This document shows positions 24,346-33,690 of a stretch of 44,732 nucleotides of DNA, one piece after another. Source of the stretch: Pseudomonas sp. AFG_SD02_1510_Pfu_092 (GTDB taxonomy: Bacteria > Pseudomonadota > Gammaproteobacteria > Pseudomonadales > Pseudomonadaceae); the NCBI RefSeq assembly GCF_003331055.1, contig NZ_PUQD01000046.1:1-44732 (forward strand), in the 5' to 3' direction. The notes below the pieces were generated by a model. It did no database searches. It had not been told where the DNA came from and worked only from the letters and a program-made list of their open reading frames with translations. Position numbers and translations under genes: made by a program. The stretch's first letter is position 1; every line of letters begins with the position of its first letter.

Positions 24346-26880
24346 ATGATTTCATTACCGATCGATGCTGTCTTGCCTGCCTTGCGCCAGGCGCTGGAAA
24401 ACCGTGACGAAGCGGTGCTCGAGGCGCCGCCTGGCGCCGGCAAGACCACGCGCGTTCCACTCGCCTTGCTGGAAGAGCCCTGGTTGCAAGGGCAGAGCAT
24501 CATCATGCTGGAACCACGCCGGCTTGCCGCCCGGGCAGCAGCGGAACGCATGGCCAGCGAGCTGGGCGAAAAGGTCGGCGAAACCGTGGGCTACCGCATC
24601 CGCCTGGACAGCAAGGTTGGCCCGAAAACCCGCATCGAAGTGGTGACCGAAGGCATCCTGACGCGCCGGCTGCAGAGCGACCCGGCACTCGAAGGTGTCG
24701 GCCTGGTGATCTTCGACGAGTTCCACCTGCGCAATCTGGATGCCGATCTGGCGTTGGCGCTCGCCCTCAACGGGCGCGAGCTGTTCCGCGACGAGGCTGC
24801 GCTGAAAGTATTGCTGATGTCTGCAACGCTGGAGGGAGAGCGGCTGTCGCGCCTGCTGGACGACGCGCCGATCGTGACCAGTGAAGGCCGGATGTTCCCG
24901 GTCACGACAGTCTGGGGCAAGCCACAGCAACCCGGCGAGTACATCGAGCCGCGAGTGGTCAGTGCATGCCTGGATGCGCTTGCCGAGCAGGCGGGCAGCT
25001 TGCTGGTATTTCTGCCGGGCCAGGCCGAAATCCGTCGCGTCCTGGCGGGGCTTGAAGAGGCCTTCGACGCTTCGCCGTCGCTGCGCCAGGACACGCTTCT
25101 GTGTCCGCTTCATGGTGAGCTCGACCTGAACCAGCAGCGTGCGGCCATCGACCCCGCGCCAGCCGGAAAGCGCAAGGTAGTGTTGGCTACCAACATTGCC
25201 GAGACCAGTGTCACCATCGACGGTGTCCGCGTGGTGATTGACGCAGGGCTCGAGCGTGTTCCGCGCTTTGATCCGCGCAGCGGCATGACCCGGCTGGATA
25301 CCCAGCGGATCTCCAGGGCCAGCGCCACCCAACGCGCCGGCCGTGCCGGGCGGCTTGAACCCGGGGTCTGCTATCGCTTGTGGTCTGAAAGCCAGCACGA
25401 GCAGATGGCGGGTTTCAGCGCGCCTGAAATTCAACAAGCGGACCTGACAGGGCTGGCGCTGCAACTGGCCAAGTGGGGCGTTCAGCCTGGCGATCTGGCA
25501 TGGCTGGATGCACCGCCTGCGGCTGCGTACGCCCAGGCATGTGACCTGCTGCGTCGGCTTGGCGCGCTCCAGCAGGATGGCCAGCTGACAAAGCACGGAC
25601 AGGCGATGGCCGAATTACCAAGCCATCCTCGCATCGCTCACCTGCTGCTGCGAGGGCACGAGCTGGGGCTGACCGAGACCGCTTGCGATATCGCCGCCTT
25701 GCTGGGCGAGCGGGATATTCAGCGTGGCGGCGGGGCAGATCTGCACAGCCGGCTGGCCATCCTGTCCGGCGAACACCGCGCCCAACGGGGCGAGCAAGGT
25801 GGCGCTCAGCGGGCGAAGCAATTGGCCAGGCAATACCGCTCTTTCCTGAAAGGCCCGGTATCTGCCGCTGTCGCTGATCCGCAACATCCGCGCTGGGTCG
25901 GCTGCCTACTTGCCTTGGCCTACCCGGATCGCGTTGCCCAACAGCGCCGTGCTGGCGGCGCCGAGTATCGCCTGGCCAATGGCCGTGCAGCGATGTTCAC
26001 CGAAGCCGATGCGCTGATGAAGCATTCATGGCTGGTCATTGCCGACCTCGGCAGCCGGCAGGGGCAGCGGGAAGAACGGATCTACCTGGCGGCCGACCTC
26101 GATGAAAGCCTGTTCGATGACGTCCTCAAAGAACAGGTCAGCCAGGTGGACGAGCTTGACTGGGACGAGCGCGAAGGGGGGCTTCGGGCAGAGCGGCAGG
26201 TGAGGGTAGGGGCGCTCACGCTTGCGCGTGCGCCGTTGGCTGACTTGAGCGCTGAGGCGCGGGTACAGGCGCTTGTGAACTACGTTCGGCGCAAGGGCCT
26301 GGAGCTGCTGCCGTGGACGCCCGAACTGCGTCAGTGGCAAGCCAGGATAGCGCTGCTGCGCCTGCTTGATGAAGAAGCCGGCAACCACAGCGAGTGGCCC
26401 GACTTGCGAGACGAAGCATTGCTGCAGTCGCTGGAGGCGTGGTTGGGGCCCTACGTCGGCAAGGTGACCCGGCTCGGTCATTTTGCCCAGCTCGACCTGG
26501 CCGGCATCCTCCGCAACCTGCTGCCCTGGCCTTTGCCACAGCAACTGGACATTCAGGCGCCGCAGACGGTTTCGGTACCCTCAGGCTCGAATATCCGCGT
26601 GGACTACAGCGAGCGCCCGCCTGTGCTGGCCGTACGGCTGCAGGAACTGTTCGGGCAAGCGGATACACCACGCATCGCCAATGGTCGCCAGGTGCTCAAG
26701 CTGCATCTGTTATCACCCGCGCGCCGCCCGGTGCAGGTGACCCAGGACCTGGCGAACTTCTGGAAGTCGACCTACAGCGAGGTGAAGAAAGACCTGAAAG
26801 GGAGGTACCCGAAGCATTTCTGGCCGGATGACCCCCTGGTCGCGCAGGCGACCGCGCGCGCCAAGCCAAGAGGTACCTGA
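24346..26880 (+). CDS. hrpB: ATP-dependent helicase HrpB
   Basis: HrpB is a DExH-box (DEAH/RHA family) helicase; its RNA role in bacteria is not well defined. The 844-residue product has Walker A APPGAGKTTR (about 27-36), the DEFH box at 124-127, SAT motif III (LLMSATLEGERL) and motif VI (QRAGRAGRLEPGVCYRLW). A HrpB-specific C-terminal region follows (about 500-844). It is divergent from the lipoprotein gene and converges on yciC with an 11-base gap. The length and all core motifs are intact. Confidence 0.95.
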   Translation: MISLPIDAVLPALRQALENRDEAVLEAPPGAGKTTRVPLALLEEPWLQGQSIIMLEPRRLAARAAAERMASELGEKVGETVGYRIRLDSKVGPKTRIEVVTEGILTRRLQSDPALEGVGLVIFDEFHLRNLDADLALALALNGRELFRDEAALKVLLMSATLEGERLSRLLDDAPIVTSEGRMFPVTTVWGKPQQPGEYIEPRVVSACLDALAEQAGSLLVFLPGQAEIRRVLAGLEEAFDASPSLRQDTLLCPLHGELDLNQQRAAIDPAPAGKRKVVLATNIAETSVTIDGVRVVIDAGLERVPRFDPRSGMTRLDTQRISRASATQRAGRAGRLEPGVCYRLWSESQHEQMAGFSAPEIQQADLTGLALQLAKWGVQPGDLAWLDAPPAAAYAQACDLLRRLGALQQDGQLTKHGQAMAELPSHPRIAHLLLRGHELGLTETACDIAALLGERDIQRGGGADLHSRLAILSGEHRAQRGEQGGAQRAKQLARQYRSFLKGPVSAAVADPQHPRWVGCLLALAYPDRVAQQRRAGGAEYRLANGRAAMFTEADALMKHSWLVIADLGSRQGQREERIYLAADLDESLFDDVLKEQVSQVDELDWDEREGGLRAERQVRVGALTLARAPLADLSAEARVQALVNYVRRKGLELLPWTPELRQWQARIALLRLLDEEAGNHSEWPDLRDEALLQSLEAWLGPYVGKVTRLGHFAQLDLAGILRNLLPWPLPQQLDIQAPQTVSVPSGSNIRVDYSERPPVLAVRLQELFGQADTPRIANGRQVLKLHLLSPARRPVQVTQDLANFWKSTYSEVKKDLKGRYPKHFWPDDPLVAQATARAKPRGT

Positions 26881-26891
26881 CCATCATCGCC

Positions 26892-27548
26892 TCAGGCGTT
26901 GGCTTCACCTTCCAGCAACATGAACAGGCGATACAGCACCACGGTGCTGAACAGCTGAAGGAAGCCGCTGAGGCTGTCCATGGCCAGCTCCATGGCGGGC
27001 GATGGTTCGGGCAAGGCCATCAGCAGCAGCCCGTCGATCAGCCAGATCGGAGCCAGCACGCCGACCACGCAAACCATGATGCGCAGAAAATGCCCGGTGG
27101 TCATGCTGGCGCTTTCGCGCATCGCCTGCACCACCGGCCGGCCACGCAGTACCAGCAAGTATTCGGCGAACACCAGGTTGATCATGATCCACACGCCCGG
27201 GAAGATGAACAGCGCAAGGCCCGCCATGATCAGCAGCGAGCTGATCAGGATCAGCAGGGCCAGTTGTGGCCAAAGCTGCACGGCGCGGGCGAACAGGTCG
27301 CGCTTGCGGGTTTCCTGGCCATTGCTGCGGGTGTCGAGGTACAGGATCAGCGCGGCGCTGTACAACGGGTACAACAGCAGGCTGACCAGCATGCCGTAGG
27401 CCGGCGATGCCTGGTCGCCCATCTGCCGGTACAGCAGCTGGGTCAGCAGGGCTTCCAGCACCACCAGCGGCAGGCACAGCGGGAGGATGTTCGGCAGGTG
27501 GCGGCGGAAGAAGTACAGGGAGTCGCGCAGGACGCTCAGCGGATTCAT
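26892..27548 (-). CDS. YciC family inner-membrane protein
   Basis: This 218-residue polytopic membrane protein resembles YciC (UPF0259): an N-terminal MNPLSVLRDSLYFFRRHLPNI segment, then about five or six membrane helices. It carries the conserved VLRGRPVVQAMRESASMTTGHF stretch on the cytoplasmic side. The function is unknown. It is divergent from the DUF2076 gene and convergent with hrpB. No ribosome site stands out. Confidence 0.85.
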   Translation of the reverse strand: MNPLSVLRDSLYFFRRHLPNILPLCLPLVVLEALLTQLLYRQMGDQASPAYGMLVSLLLYPLYSAALILYLDTRSNGQETRKRDLFARAVQLWPQLALLILISSLLIMAGLALFIFPGVWIMINLVFAEYLLVLRGRPVVQAMRESASMTTGHFLRIMVCVVGVLAPIWLIDGLLLMALPEPSPAMELAMDSLSGFLQLFSTVVLYRLFMLLEGEANA

Positions 27549-27714
27549 CGGTCAACATCGCATGGCAGTAAAAACAGGGGCCTAACTTTAGCCCAAAGCG
27601 GGCTTGCGGCTGTCATTTGCTGAAAAAAGTTTCACGCCGCAGTGATTGAATCCCCCGCCTGTACCCCCCATCTTTGACGCTGTCCGATGTCCCGCTACCC
27701 CACGAGGTCGCCCC

Positions 27715-28425
27715 ATGAATACTGAAGAACAAACCTTGATCGACGGCCTGTTCAGCCGCATCAGGCAAGCCGAGGACCCAAGCCAGCCACGTGATGCCCA
27801 GGCCCAGGCGTGCATCGACCAACACGTGCGTCAGCAGCCGGCGGCGCCTTACTACATGGCCCAGGCTATTTTGGTGCAGGAGGCCGCGATCAAGCGCCTC
27901 GACGAGCAGAACAAGCAACTGGAAGCCGAACTGAAGCAGGCCCGGGCGCAGGCCGAGGCGGCGCGGGCCGGCAACAGCGCGCCGAGCAATGGCGGCGGTG
28001 GTTTCCTGTCCAGCATCTTTGGTTCGGGGCGCAGTGCTGCCCCGGCCGTGCAGCCGCAGCGCCCGGCGGTGGCACCGGTAGCAACCGGTGGTGGCTGGCG
28101 TGAACCGTCGGCGCCGGGCTTTTCCCAGCCGCCAGCGCAGCAGCCTGGCTTTGGCGCTGCGCCGGCACGCAGTGGTGGCAGCAGCTTCCTCGGCGGCGCC
28201 ATGCAGACTGCGGCCGGTGTGGCGGGTGGTGTGTTGCTGGCGCAGGGCATCAGCAGCCTGTTCAACCACAACTCGCAGCCGGAGGAGGTGGTCGAGGTGA
28301 TCAAGGAAGAGCCGGCACCGGCCAGTGACAGCGGTGGCTGGGGCAGTGATCAGGGGGACTACGCCGACAGCGATTATGGCAACGATGATGGCGGGTTCTT
28401 CGCCGACGACGATTCGTACGTCTGA
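27715..28425 (+). CDS. DUF2076 family protein
   Basis: This 236-residue protein matches DUF2076: an N-terminal helical part (MNTEEQTLIDGLFSRIRQAE; about 1-85, ending in a coiled coil), a low-complexity Gly/Ala/Pro/Ser/Gln middle, and the conserved GGSSFLGGAMQTAAGVAGGV ... LLAQGISSLF hydrophobic hairpin (about 150-180). The tail is very acidic and Asp/Gly/Tyr-rich. The start at 27715 replaces a longer frame because it matches the family N-terminus and has an ACGAGG site upstream. The function is unknown. Confidence 0.87.
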   Translation: MNTEEQTLIDGLFSRIRQAEDPSQPRDAQAQACIDQHVRQQPAAPYYMAQAILVQEAAIKRLDEQNKQLEAELKQARAQAEAARAGNSAPSNGGGGFLSSIFGSGRSAAPAVQPQRPAVAPVATGGGWREPSAPGFSQPPAQQPGFGAAPARSGGSSFLGGAMQTAAGVAGGVLLAQGISSLFNHNSQPEEVVEVIKEEPAPASDSGGWGSDQGDYADSDYGNDDGGFFADDDSYV

Positions 28426-28455
28426 CAGGTCTGGCATACTGGCCGGCAAACGTGG

Positions 28456-28534
28456 GGGCGCTGTGCGCCCTTCGCGGGCATGCGCTGAATCGCTGTGGGA
28501 GCGGGCGCGCCCGCGAAGGGCTGCAAGGCAGCCC
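28456..28534. repeat. REP element
   Basis: One clear REP unit (CTGTGGGAGCGGGCGCGCCC GCGAAGG) is preceded by a degraded partner (CCCTTCGCGGGCATGCGC). It lies in the 140 bases between the DUF2076 and NYN genes. Confidence 0.85.
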
Positions 28535-28565
28535 CAGCATTCCAGCCCGACCAAGGGGTTCCCAG

Positions 28566-29045
28566 GTGAAAAAGATCGCGCTGTTCGCCGACGTGCAGAA
28601 CCTCTACTACACCGTGCGCCAGGCCCATGGCTGCCATTTCAACTACACCGCGCTGTGGGCCGATGTCAGCCGCGAAGGGCAGATCGTCGAGGCGGTGGCC
28701 TATGCCATCGACCGTGGCGACAGCAAACAGCAGCAGTTCCAGCAGATTTTGCGCAACCTCGGTTTCGATGTGCGCTTGAAACCGTTCATCCAGCGCAGCG
28801 ACGGCTCGGCCAAAGGTGACTGGGATGTCGGCATTACCCTGGATGTGATCGATGCGGCCAGCCGGGTCGATCAGGTGGTGCTGGCCTCCGGCGACGGTGA
28901 TTTCGACCTGCTGCTGGAGCGGGTGATCCAGCGCCACGGCACCGAAGCCGTGGTGTATGGTGTGCCCGGGCTGACGGCGTTGTCGCTGATCCGCGCCGCC
29001 AGCCGTTATGTGCCCATCGAGGGTACGCTGTTGCTCAAGCACTGA
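28566..29045 (+). CDS. NYN-domain protein (LabA/DUF88 family)
   Basis: NYN domains are PIN-like folds, usually metal-dependent RNases. This 159-residue single-domain protein has the acidic residues expected: Asp9 and Asn12 in KIALFADVQNLYYT, Asp in KGDWDVGITLDVIDA and SGDGDFDLLLERV. The start is GTG at 28566, chosen because it gives the family N-terminus KKIALF; the frame upstream runs through a REP element. It is followed after 9 bases by a DEDDh exonuclease gene on the same strand, so the two are probably expressed together. Substrate is unknown. Confidence 0.88.
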   Translation: MKKIALFADVQNLYYTVRQAHGCHFNYTALWADVSREGQIVEAVAYAIDRGDSKQQQFQQILRNLGFDVRLKPFIQRSDGSAKGDWDVGITLDVIDAASRVDQVVLASGDGDFDLLLERVIQRHGTEAVVYGVPGLTALSLIRAASRYVPIEGTLLLKH

Positions 29046-29054
29046 GATTTCTGC

Positions 29055-29660
29055 ATGGAACGTATCGCTGTCATCGACTTTGAAACCACCGGCATCAGCC
29101 CCGGCGCCGGCTGCCGTGCCACTGAGGTGGCAGTGGTAATGCTGGAGGGCGGGCGCATGGTCGAGCGTTACCAGAGCCTGATGAACGCCGGCGTGCCGGT
29201 ACCGGCTTTCGTCGCCGGGCTGACCGGCATCACCACCGCGATGCTGCGCAGCGCGCCGCCGGTGGACCAGGTAATGCACGAAGTGGCCGAGTTTGTCGGC
29301 GGCACCCCGCTGCTGGCGCACAACGCCGCGTTCGACCAGAAGTTCTGGGACTACGAGCTGGGCCGCATCGGCCGCAGCCGCAGCCAGTCGTTCGCCTGTT
29401 CGCTGTTGTTGTCGCGGCGCCTGCTGCCGGCGGCACCGAACCACAAGCTGGGCACCCTGACCCGCTGGGCCGGGCTGCCAGACACCGGCACCGCGCACCG
29501 CGCCATGGCCGATGCCGAAATGGCCGCCAACCTGCTGCAACACCTGGCTGGCGTGCTGCGCCAGAGCCATGGGGTTCAGCAGCTCTCGCACGACCTGTTG
29601 TGCCGCTTGCAGAAAACCCCGGCCGCAAAGGTTCGCGAAGCCCTGGCCAGGTACTGTTGA
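29055..29660 (+). CDS. DEDDh 3'-5' exonuclease (DnaQ-like)
   Basis: This 201-residue exonuclease has all DEDDh residues in view: Asp8 and Glu10 in VIDFETTG, the Asp in LAHNAAFDQKFWD, and the His and Asp in HRAMADAEM. It degrades DNA or RNA from the 3' end with two metal ions. It is a stand-alone protein; no polymerase subunit lies nearby, so it is not DnaQ of the main replicase. It starts 9 bases after the NYN gene. The C-terminal 35 residues are extra helical sequence. Role in repair or RNA turnover is open. Confidence 0.92.
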   Translation: MERIAVIDFETTGISPGAGCRATEVAVVMLEGGRMVERYQSLMNAGVPVPAFVAGLTGITTAMLRSAPPVDQVMHEVAEFVGGTPLLAHNAAFDQKFWDYELGRIGRSRSQSFACSLLLSRRLLPAAPNHKLGTLTRWAGLPDTGTAHRAMADAEMAANLLQHLAGVLRQSHGVQQLSHDLLCRLQKTPAAKVREALARYC

Positions 29661-29801
29661 CGGCGGCGGATTGCGCCGACGACACCACCGGCAAACCGGC
29701 GCGCGAAAATTGTGCTGCTCATTTGCATGGGTTTTGTAACTTATCGCCACCCGGACAGGCCCTTAAACTTAACCACCGTAAACGGATTTCGAGTGTTTCC
29801 C

Positions 29802-30722
29802 ATGCCTGCCTCCCGTCGCTTCCCGTTGCTGCTCGTCGGCGCTTTTCTGGCCTTGTACCTGGTCTGGGGCTCCACCTACCTGTTCATTCGCATTGGCGTC
29901 GAGAGCTGGCCGCCGATGCTCATGGCCGGGGTGCGCTTCCTGATTGCCGGTGGCTTGCTGTACGGCTTCTTGCGCTGGCGCGGGGTGCCGGCACCGACCT
30001 GGCCGCAGTGGCGGGCGGCCGGGGCGATCGGGTTTCTGCTGCTCAGCTGTGGCAACGGCGGGGTGACCGTGGCCGAGCACGCTGGCGTCGCCTCGGGCGT
30101 GGCGGCATTGGCGGTGGCGACGGTGCCACTGTTCACCTTGCTGTTCGGCCTGCTGTTCGGGCATCGCAATTCCCGGCTGGAGTGGGCGGGCATCGCCCTT
30201 GGCCTGGTGGGCATCGGCCTGCTGAACCTGGGTTCCAACCTGCAGGCCAGCCCGATTGGCGCGGCGCTGATCATTTTTGCCGCAGCGTCGTGGGCATTCG
30301 GCTCGGTGTGGAGCAAGACCTTGCCGCTGCCGGCGGGGCCCATGGCCAGCGCGGCGGAAATGCTGGTCGGTGGTGCCGTGCTGTTGCTCGGCAGCGTGCT
30401 CTCGGGTGAGCGCATGACGCAGATGCCGACCGCTGCCGGCTGGGGCGCGCTGGCCTATCTGGTGTTCTTCGGTTCGATTCTGGCATTCAGTGCCTACATG
30501 TACCTGCTCAAGCATGTGCGCCCGGCGGCGGCCACCAGCTACGCCTACGTCAACCCGGCGGTGGCCGTGCTGCTGGGTATCGTCTTCGCCGGCGAGCAGA
30601 TTGGCGCCGAAGAGTGCGTGGCGATGGCGGTGATCATTGGCGCGGTGGTGTTGATCGGCCTGCCGCAGTGGCGCAAGCCGCCCCAGCCCGCGCAGCCGCT
30701 GAAAGGCGAAATCTGCAAGTAG
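29802..30722 (+). CDS. yedA: EamA family exporter, YedA-like
   Basis: This 306-residue protein has ten predicted membrane helices in two EamA repeats, as in the drug/metabolite transporter superfamily. The N-terminal LYLVWGSTYLFIRIGVESWP and C-terminal YAYVNPAVAVLLGIVFAGE segments are typical of YedA. These proteins are thought to export metabolites or amino acids; the substrate is unknown. The start at 29802 is preferred over one 30 codons upstream because it starts with a normal basic N-terminus. It lies 54 bases upstream of rhlE on the same strand. Confidence 0.88.
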   Translation: MPASRRFPLLLVGAFLALYLVWGSTYLFIRIGVESWPPMLMAGVRFLIAGGLLYGFLRWRGVPAPTWPQWRAAGAIGFLLLSCGNGGVTVAEHAGVASGVAALAVATVPLFTLLFGLLFGHRNSRLEWAGIALGLVGIGLLNLGSNLQASPIGAALIIFAAASWAFGSVWSKTLPLPAGPMASAAEMLVGGAVLLLGSVLSGERMTQMPTAAGWGALAYLVFFGSILAFSAYMYLLKHVRPAAATSYAYVNPAVAVLLGIVFAGEQIGAEECVAMAVIIGAVVLIGLPQWRKPPQPAQPLKGEICK

Positions 30723-30776
30723 ACAGGGACGATGCGGTAAACTTGCCGGCTTCGCTGAACCCCTGACGGTATTGCC

Positions 30777-32108
30777 ATGACTTTCGCCAAACTCGGCCTG
30801 ATCGAACCGCTGCTGCGTACCCTGCAGCAGCTGGACTACACCACCCCGACCCCGGTGCAGGCCAAGGCCATCCCCGCCGTGCTGGCAGGTCGCGACCTGA
30901 TGGCCGCAGCCCAGACCGGCACCGGCAAGACTGCCGGCTTTGCCCTGCCCGTGCTGCAGCGCCTGGCGCTGGAAGGCGAGAAGGTGGCCAGCAACTCGAT
31001 CCGCGCGTTGGTGCTGGTGCCTACCCGTGAACTGGCCGAGCAGGTGCACAACAATGTGCGCGAATACGCCGAAAACCTGCCGCTGAGCACCTACGCGGTG
31101 TATGGCGGGGTCAGCATCAACCCGCAGATGATGCGCCTGCGCCGAGGGGTCGACCTGTTGGTGGCCACCCCGGGCCGTCTGCTCGACCTGTTCCGCCAGA
31201 ACGCGGTGAAGTTCAACCAGGTGCAGACCCTGGTGCTGGACGAAGCCGACCGCATGCTCGACCTGGGCTTTGCCGAAGAGCTGCAGTCGGTGTACGCCGC
31301 GCTGCCCCGCAAACGCCAGACGCTGCTGTTCTCTGCCACCTTCTCCGAGCAGATCCGCATGCTCGCGGGGTTGGCCCTGAATGACCCGCTGAGCATCGAA
31401 GTCAGCCCGCGCAATGCTGCAGCGGCCAGCGTCAAGCAGTGGCTGGTGCCGGTGGACAAGAAGCGCAAGGTCGATCTGTTCTGCCACCTGTTGCGCAAGC
31501 AGCGCTGGAAGCAGGTGCTGGTGTTCGCCAAGACCCGCAACGGTGTCGACCAGCTGGTGGAGCGCTTGCTGGCCGAGGGGGTGAATGCCGACGGCATCCA
31601 CGGTGACCGCCCGCAAGCCACCCGCCAGCGCGCCCTGGACAGTTTCAAGGCTCGTGAGATCCAGGTGCTGGTAGCCACCGATGTGGCGGCCCGTGGCCTG
31701 GACATCGATGACCTGCCCCTGGTGGTCAACCTCGACCTGCCGATCGTGGCCGAGGATTACGTGCACCGCATCGGGCGTACCGGGCGGGCGGGCAACAAGG
31801 GCGAGGCGATTTCGCTGGTGTGTGCGGATGAAGTGCAGCTGCTGGCGGCTATCGAAGTGCTGACCCGGCAGACCTTGGCGCGTCATGAAGAGCCGGATTT
31901 CATCCCCGATCACCGCGTGCCGCTGACCGATGCCAGTGGCCAGGTGATCAAGAAGCCGAAGAAGCCCAAGAAGCCCAAGGAAAACAGCGCCAAGCGTGGC
32001 TTGGGGCGCTGGATGGACAGTACCGAGGCGGGCAATGCCGAGCCGGCGGTGAAGGCGGTGCGCAAGGTGCCTAGCTTCAATGGTGGGCCGCGTAAGCGTA
32101 AGCCGTAG
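30777..32108 (+). CDS. rhlE: DEAD-box RNA helicase RhlE
   Basis: RhlE-type helicases remodel RNA in ribosome assembly and mRNA decay. The 443-residue protein has motif I AQTGTGKT (45-52), motif II DEAD (155-158), SAT (FSATF) and motif VI HRIGRTGRAG. The C-terminal tail after about residue 385 is Lys/Pro/Arg-rich (repeats of KKPK and a final RKRKP) and should bind RNA without fixed structure. Pseudomonads often have two RhlE copies; which one this is cannot be told here. A REP cluster follows the stop. Confidence 0.93.
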   Translation: MTFAKLGLIEPLLRTLQQLDYTTPTPVQAKAIPAVLAGRDLMAAAQTGTGKTAGFALPVLQRLALEGEKVASNSIRALVLVPTRELAEQVHNNVREYAENLPLSTYAVYGGVSINPQMMRLRRGVDLLVATPGRLLDLFRQNAVKFNQVQTLVLDEADRMLDLGFAEELQSVYAALPRKRQTLLFSATFSEQIRMLAGLALNDPLSIEVSPRNAAAASVKQWLVPVDKKRKVDLFCHLLRKQRWKQVLVFAKTRNGVDQLVERLLAEGVNADGIHGDRPQATRQRALDSFKAREIQVLVATDVAARGLDIDDLPLVVNLDLPIVAEDYVHRIGRTGRAGNKGEAISLVCADEVQLLAAIEVLTRQTLARHEEPDFIPDHRVPLTDASGQVIKKPKKPKKPKENSAKRGLGRWMDSTEAGNAEPAVKAVRKVPSFNGGPRKRKP

Positions 32109-32128
32109 ATTCGGGACCTGCGCGGTCC

Positions 32129-32297
32129 CTGTGGGAGCGGGTTCACCCGCGAAGAATTTTACCCGGTGCATGGCACGGGCTTCGCCCGTGTTCGCGGGCA
32201 TGCCCGCTCCCACAGGTACTGCGATGCTCTCAAGGCCACTGCTGTACTTGTGGGAGCTGGCTTGCCGGCGATGGGCTGCAAAGCAGCCCCCGACAAT
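32129..32297. repeat. REP cluster, three units
   Basis: Three REP arms are visible: CTGTGGGAGCGGGTTCACCC GC, a TTCGCGGGCATGCCCGCTCC unit, and a third that ends CTTGTGGGAGCTGGCTTGCC. A GGCACGGGCTTCGCCCGTG palindrome links the first two. The cluster is between the convergent rhlE and flavoprotein genes. Confidence 0.88.
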
Positions 32298-32300
32298 CTG

Positions 32301-33542
32301 TCAGGAAACCCGCATAACCCAATCCGCCGCCGCCCGCCCGGCGCGCAACCCACTGGCGAAGCAGGCCGTCAGCAGGTACCCACCCGTCGGCGCCTCCCAG
32401 TCCAGCATCTCGCCGGCACAGAACACCCCCGGCAAGCCCTTCACCATCAGCCCCTCATCCAGCCCCTCGAAACGCACCCCACCGGCGCTGCTGATCGCTT
32501 CATCCAGCGGCCGCGTGCGCACCAGGGTGATCGGCAACGCCTTGATCGCCTCCGCCAGCGCCTGTGGGTCGGCGAAGGTCGCCTGATCGGTCAGTTCACG
32601 CAGCAGCGCCGCCTTGACCCCGTCGATACCCAACTGGCTATGCAGGTGCTTGGCCATGGAGCGCGAGCCCCGTGGCCTGGCCAGTGCCTGGGCAATCTTG
32701 TCCACAGGCTTGTCCGGCAACAGGTCAAGCAACAACACCCCGCAGCCCTCACGGTTGATGGCCTCGCGTACCCGCGCCGACCAGGCATACACCAGGCTGC
32801 CTTCCACGCCTTGCGCGGTGAGGATGAACTCACCCTTGCGCGGAGCACTGCCGGGCACGCTGAGGGCAATGTTCTTCAGCGGCGCGCCGGCGAACTTGTC
32901 CTTGAGCAACGCGCTCCAGCCTGCCACTTCAAAACCACAGTTGCTGGGCTGCAAAGGCGAGATATCCACAGCCCGTTCGGCCAGCAGCGCTTGCCAGCTA
33001 CCGTCGGAGCCCAGTCGCGCCCAGCTGCCGCCACCCAGCGCCAGCACCACCACGGCGGCCTGCACCAACCGTTCGCCCTGTGGATAAGCGATCCGCAAGG
33101 CGCCGTCGGCATTCCAGCCCAGCCAGCGGTGCCGGGTGTGGATAACTACCCCGCTGTCGCGCAGGCGCTTGAGCCAGGCGCGCAGCAGTGGCGCGGCTTT
33201 CATGTCGCTGGGGAACACCCGGCCCGAGGTGCCGACGAAGGTTTCGATACCCAGGCCGTGTATCCACCCACGCAAGGCGTCGGCATCGAAGTCGCGCAGC
33301 AGCGCAGCGATTTCGCCCTGGCGCTCGGCATAGCGGCTGACGAACGCCGGGTAGGGTTCGGAGTGGGTGATGTTCATGCCGCCAACGCCCGCCAGCAGGA
33401 ACTTGCGGCCCACCGACGGCATGGCATCGAACACCTCGACCGCCAGGCCCGCCTGGGCCAGTGCTTCAGCCGCCATCAGGCCGGCGGGGCCGCCGCCGAT
33501 GACGACCGCGAGGGGAGGGGAACTGGGGTTCGAGTTGGACAT
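32301..33542 (-). CDS. TIGR03862/HI0933-like flavoprotein
   Basis: This 413-residue protein has an FAD-binding Rossmann motif at the N-terminus (VVIGGGPAGLMAAEALAQAG, about 13-32). The family block GRKFLLAGVGGMNITHSEPY and the C-terminal SSAGGVRFEGLDEGLMVKGLPGVF ... GGYLLTACFASGLRAGRAAA segments also fit the BaiN/HI0933-like NAD(P)/FAD oxidoreductases. The substrate is unknown. It is on the minus strand after the histone-deacetylase-like gene, with a large inverted repeat in the gap. Confidence 0.9.
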   Translation of the reverse strand: MSNSNPSSPPLAVVIGGGPAGLMAAEALAQAGLAVEVFDAMPSVGRKFLLAGVGGMNITHSEPYPAFVSRYAERQGEIAALLRDFDADALRGWIHGLGIETFVGTSGRVFPSDMKAAPLLRAWLKRLRDSGVVIHTRHRWLGWNADGALRIAYPQGERLVQAAVVVLALGGGSWARLGSDGSWQALLAERAVDISPLQPSNCGFEVAGWSALLKDKFAGAPLKNIALSVPGSAPRKGEFILTAQGVEGSLVYAWSARVREAINREGCGVLLLDLLPDKPVDKIAQALARPRGSRSMAKHLHSQLGIDGVKAALLRELTDQATFADPQALAEAIKALPITLVRTRPLDEAISSAGGVRFEGLDEGLMVKGLPGVFCAGEMLDWEAPTGGYLLTACFASGLRAGRAAADWVMRVS

Positions 33543-33623
33543 GGTGGGCAGCAGGCTGTGGAAAAGACGCGCATTCTAGCGCAGCACGGCCCGATCAGGC
33601 ACTGATCAAAAAACGATCAGCTT

Positions 33624-33654
33624 GCTGCAGCCCTTGCCGACAAAGGGCTGCAGC
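33624..33654 (-). terminator. Large inverted repeat, likely terminator for the deacetylase-like gene
   Basis: GCTGCAGCCCTT and AAGGGCTGCAGC (12 base pairs) enclose a 7-base loop. On the minus strand it is followed after about 11 bases by GTTTTTTGATC. It lies downstream of the deacetylase-like gene and upstream of the flavoprotein gene. The T-run is not directly adjacent, so efficiency is uncertain. Confidence 0.5.
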
Positions 33655-33690
33655 GCCTTTCCCGCAGGTTATCCACAAGCAGCTCCACAG

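Noticed and set aside
32168..32186. TGGCACGGGC-type sequences in REP linkers as sigma54 -24/-12 promoters.
   Set aside because: The -12 element (TTGC) is absent or misplaced, and the sequences are part of the REP palindromes that recur across the window.
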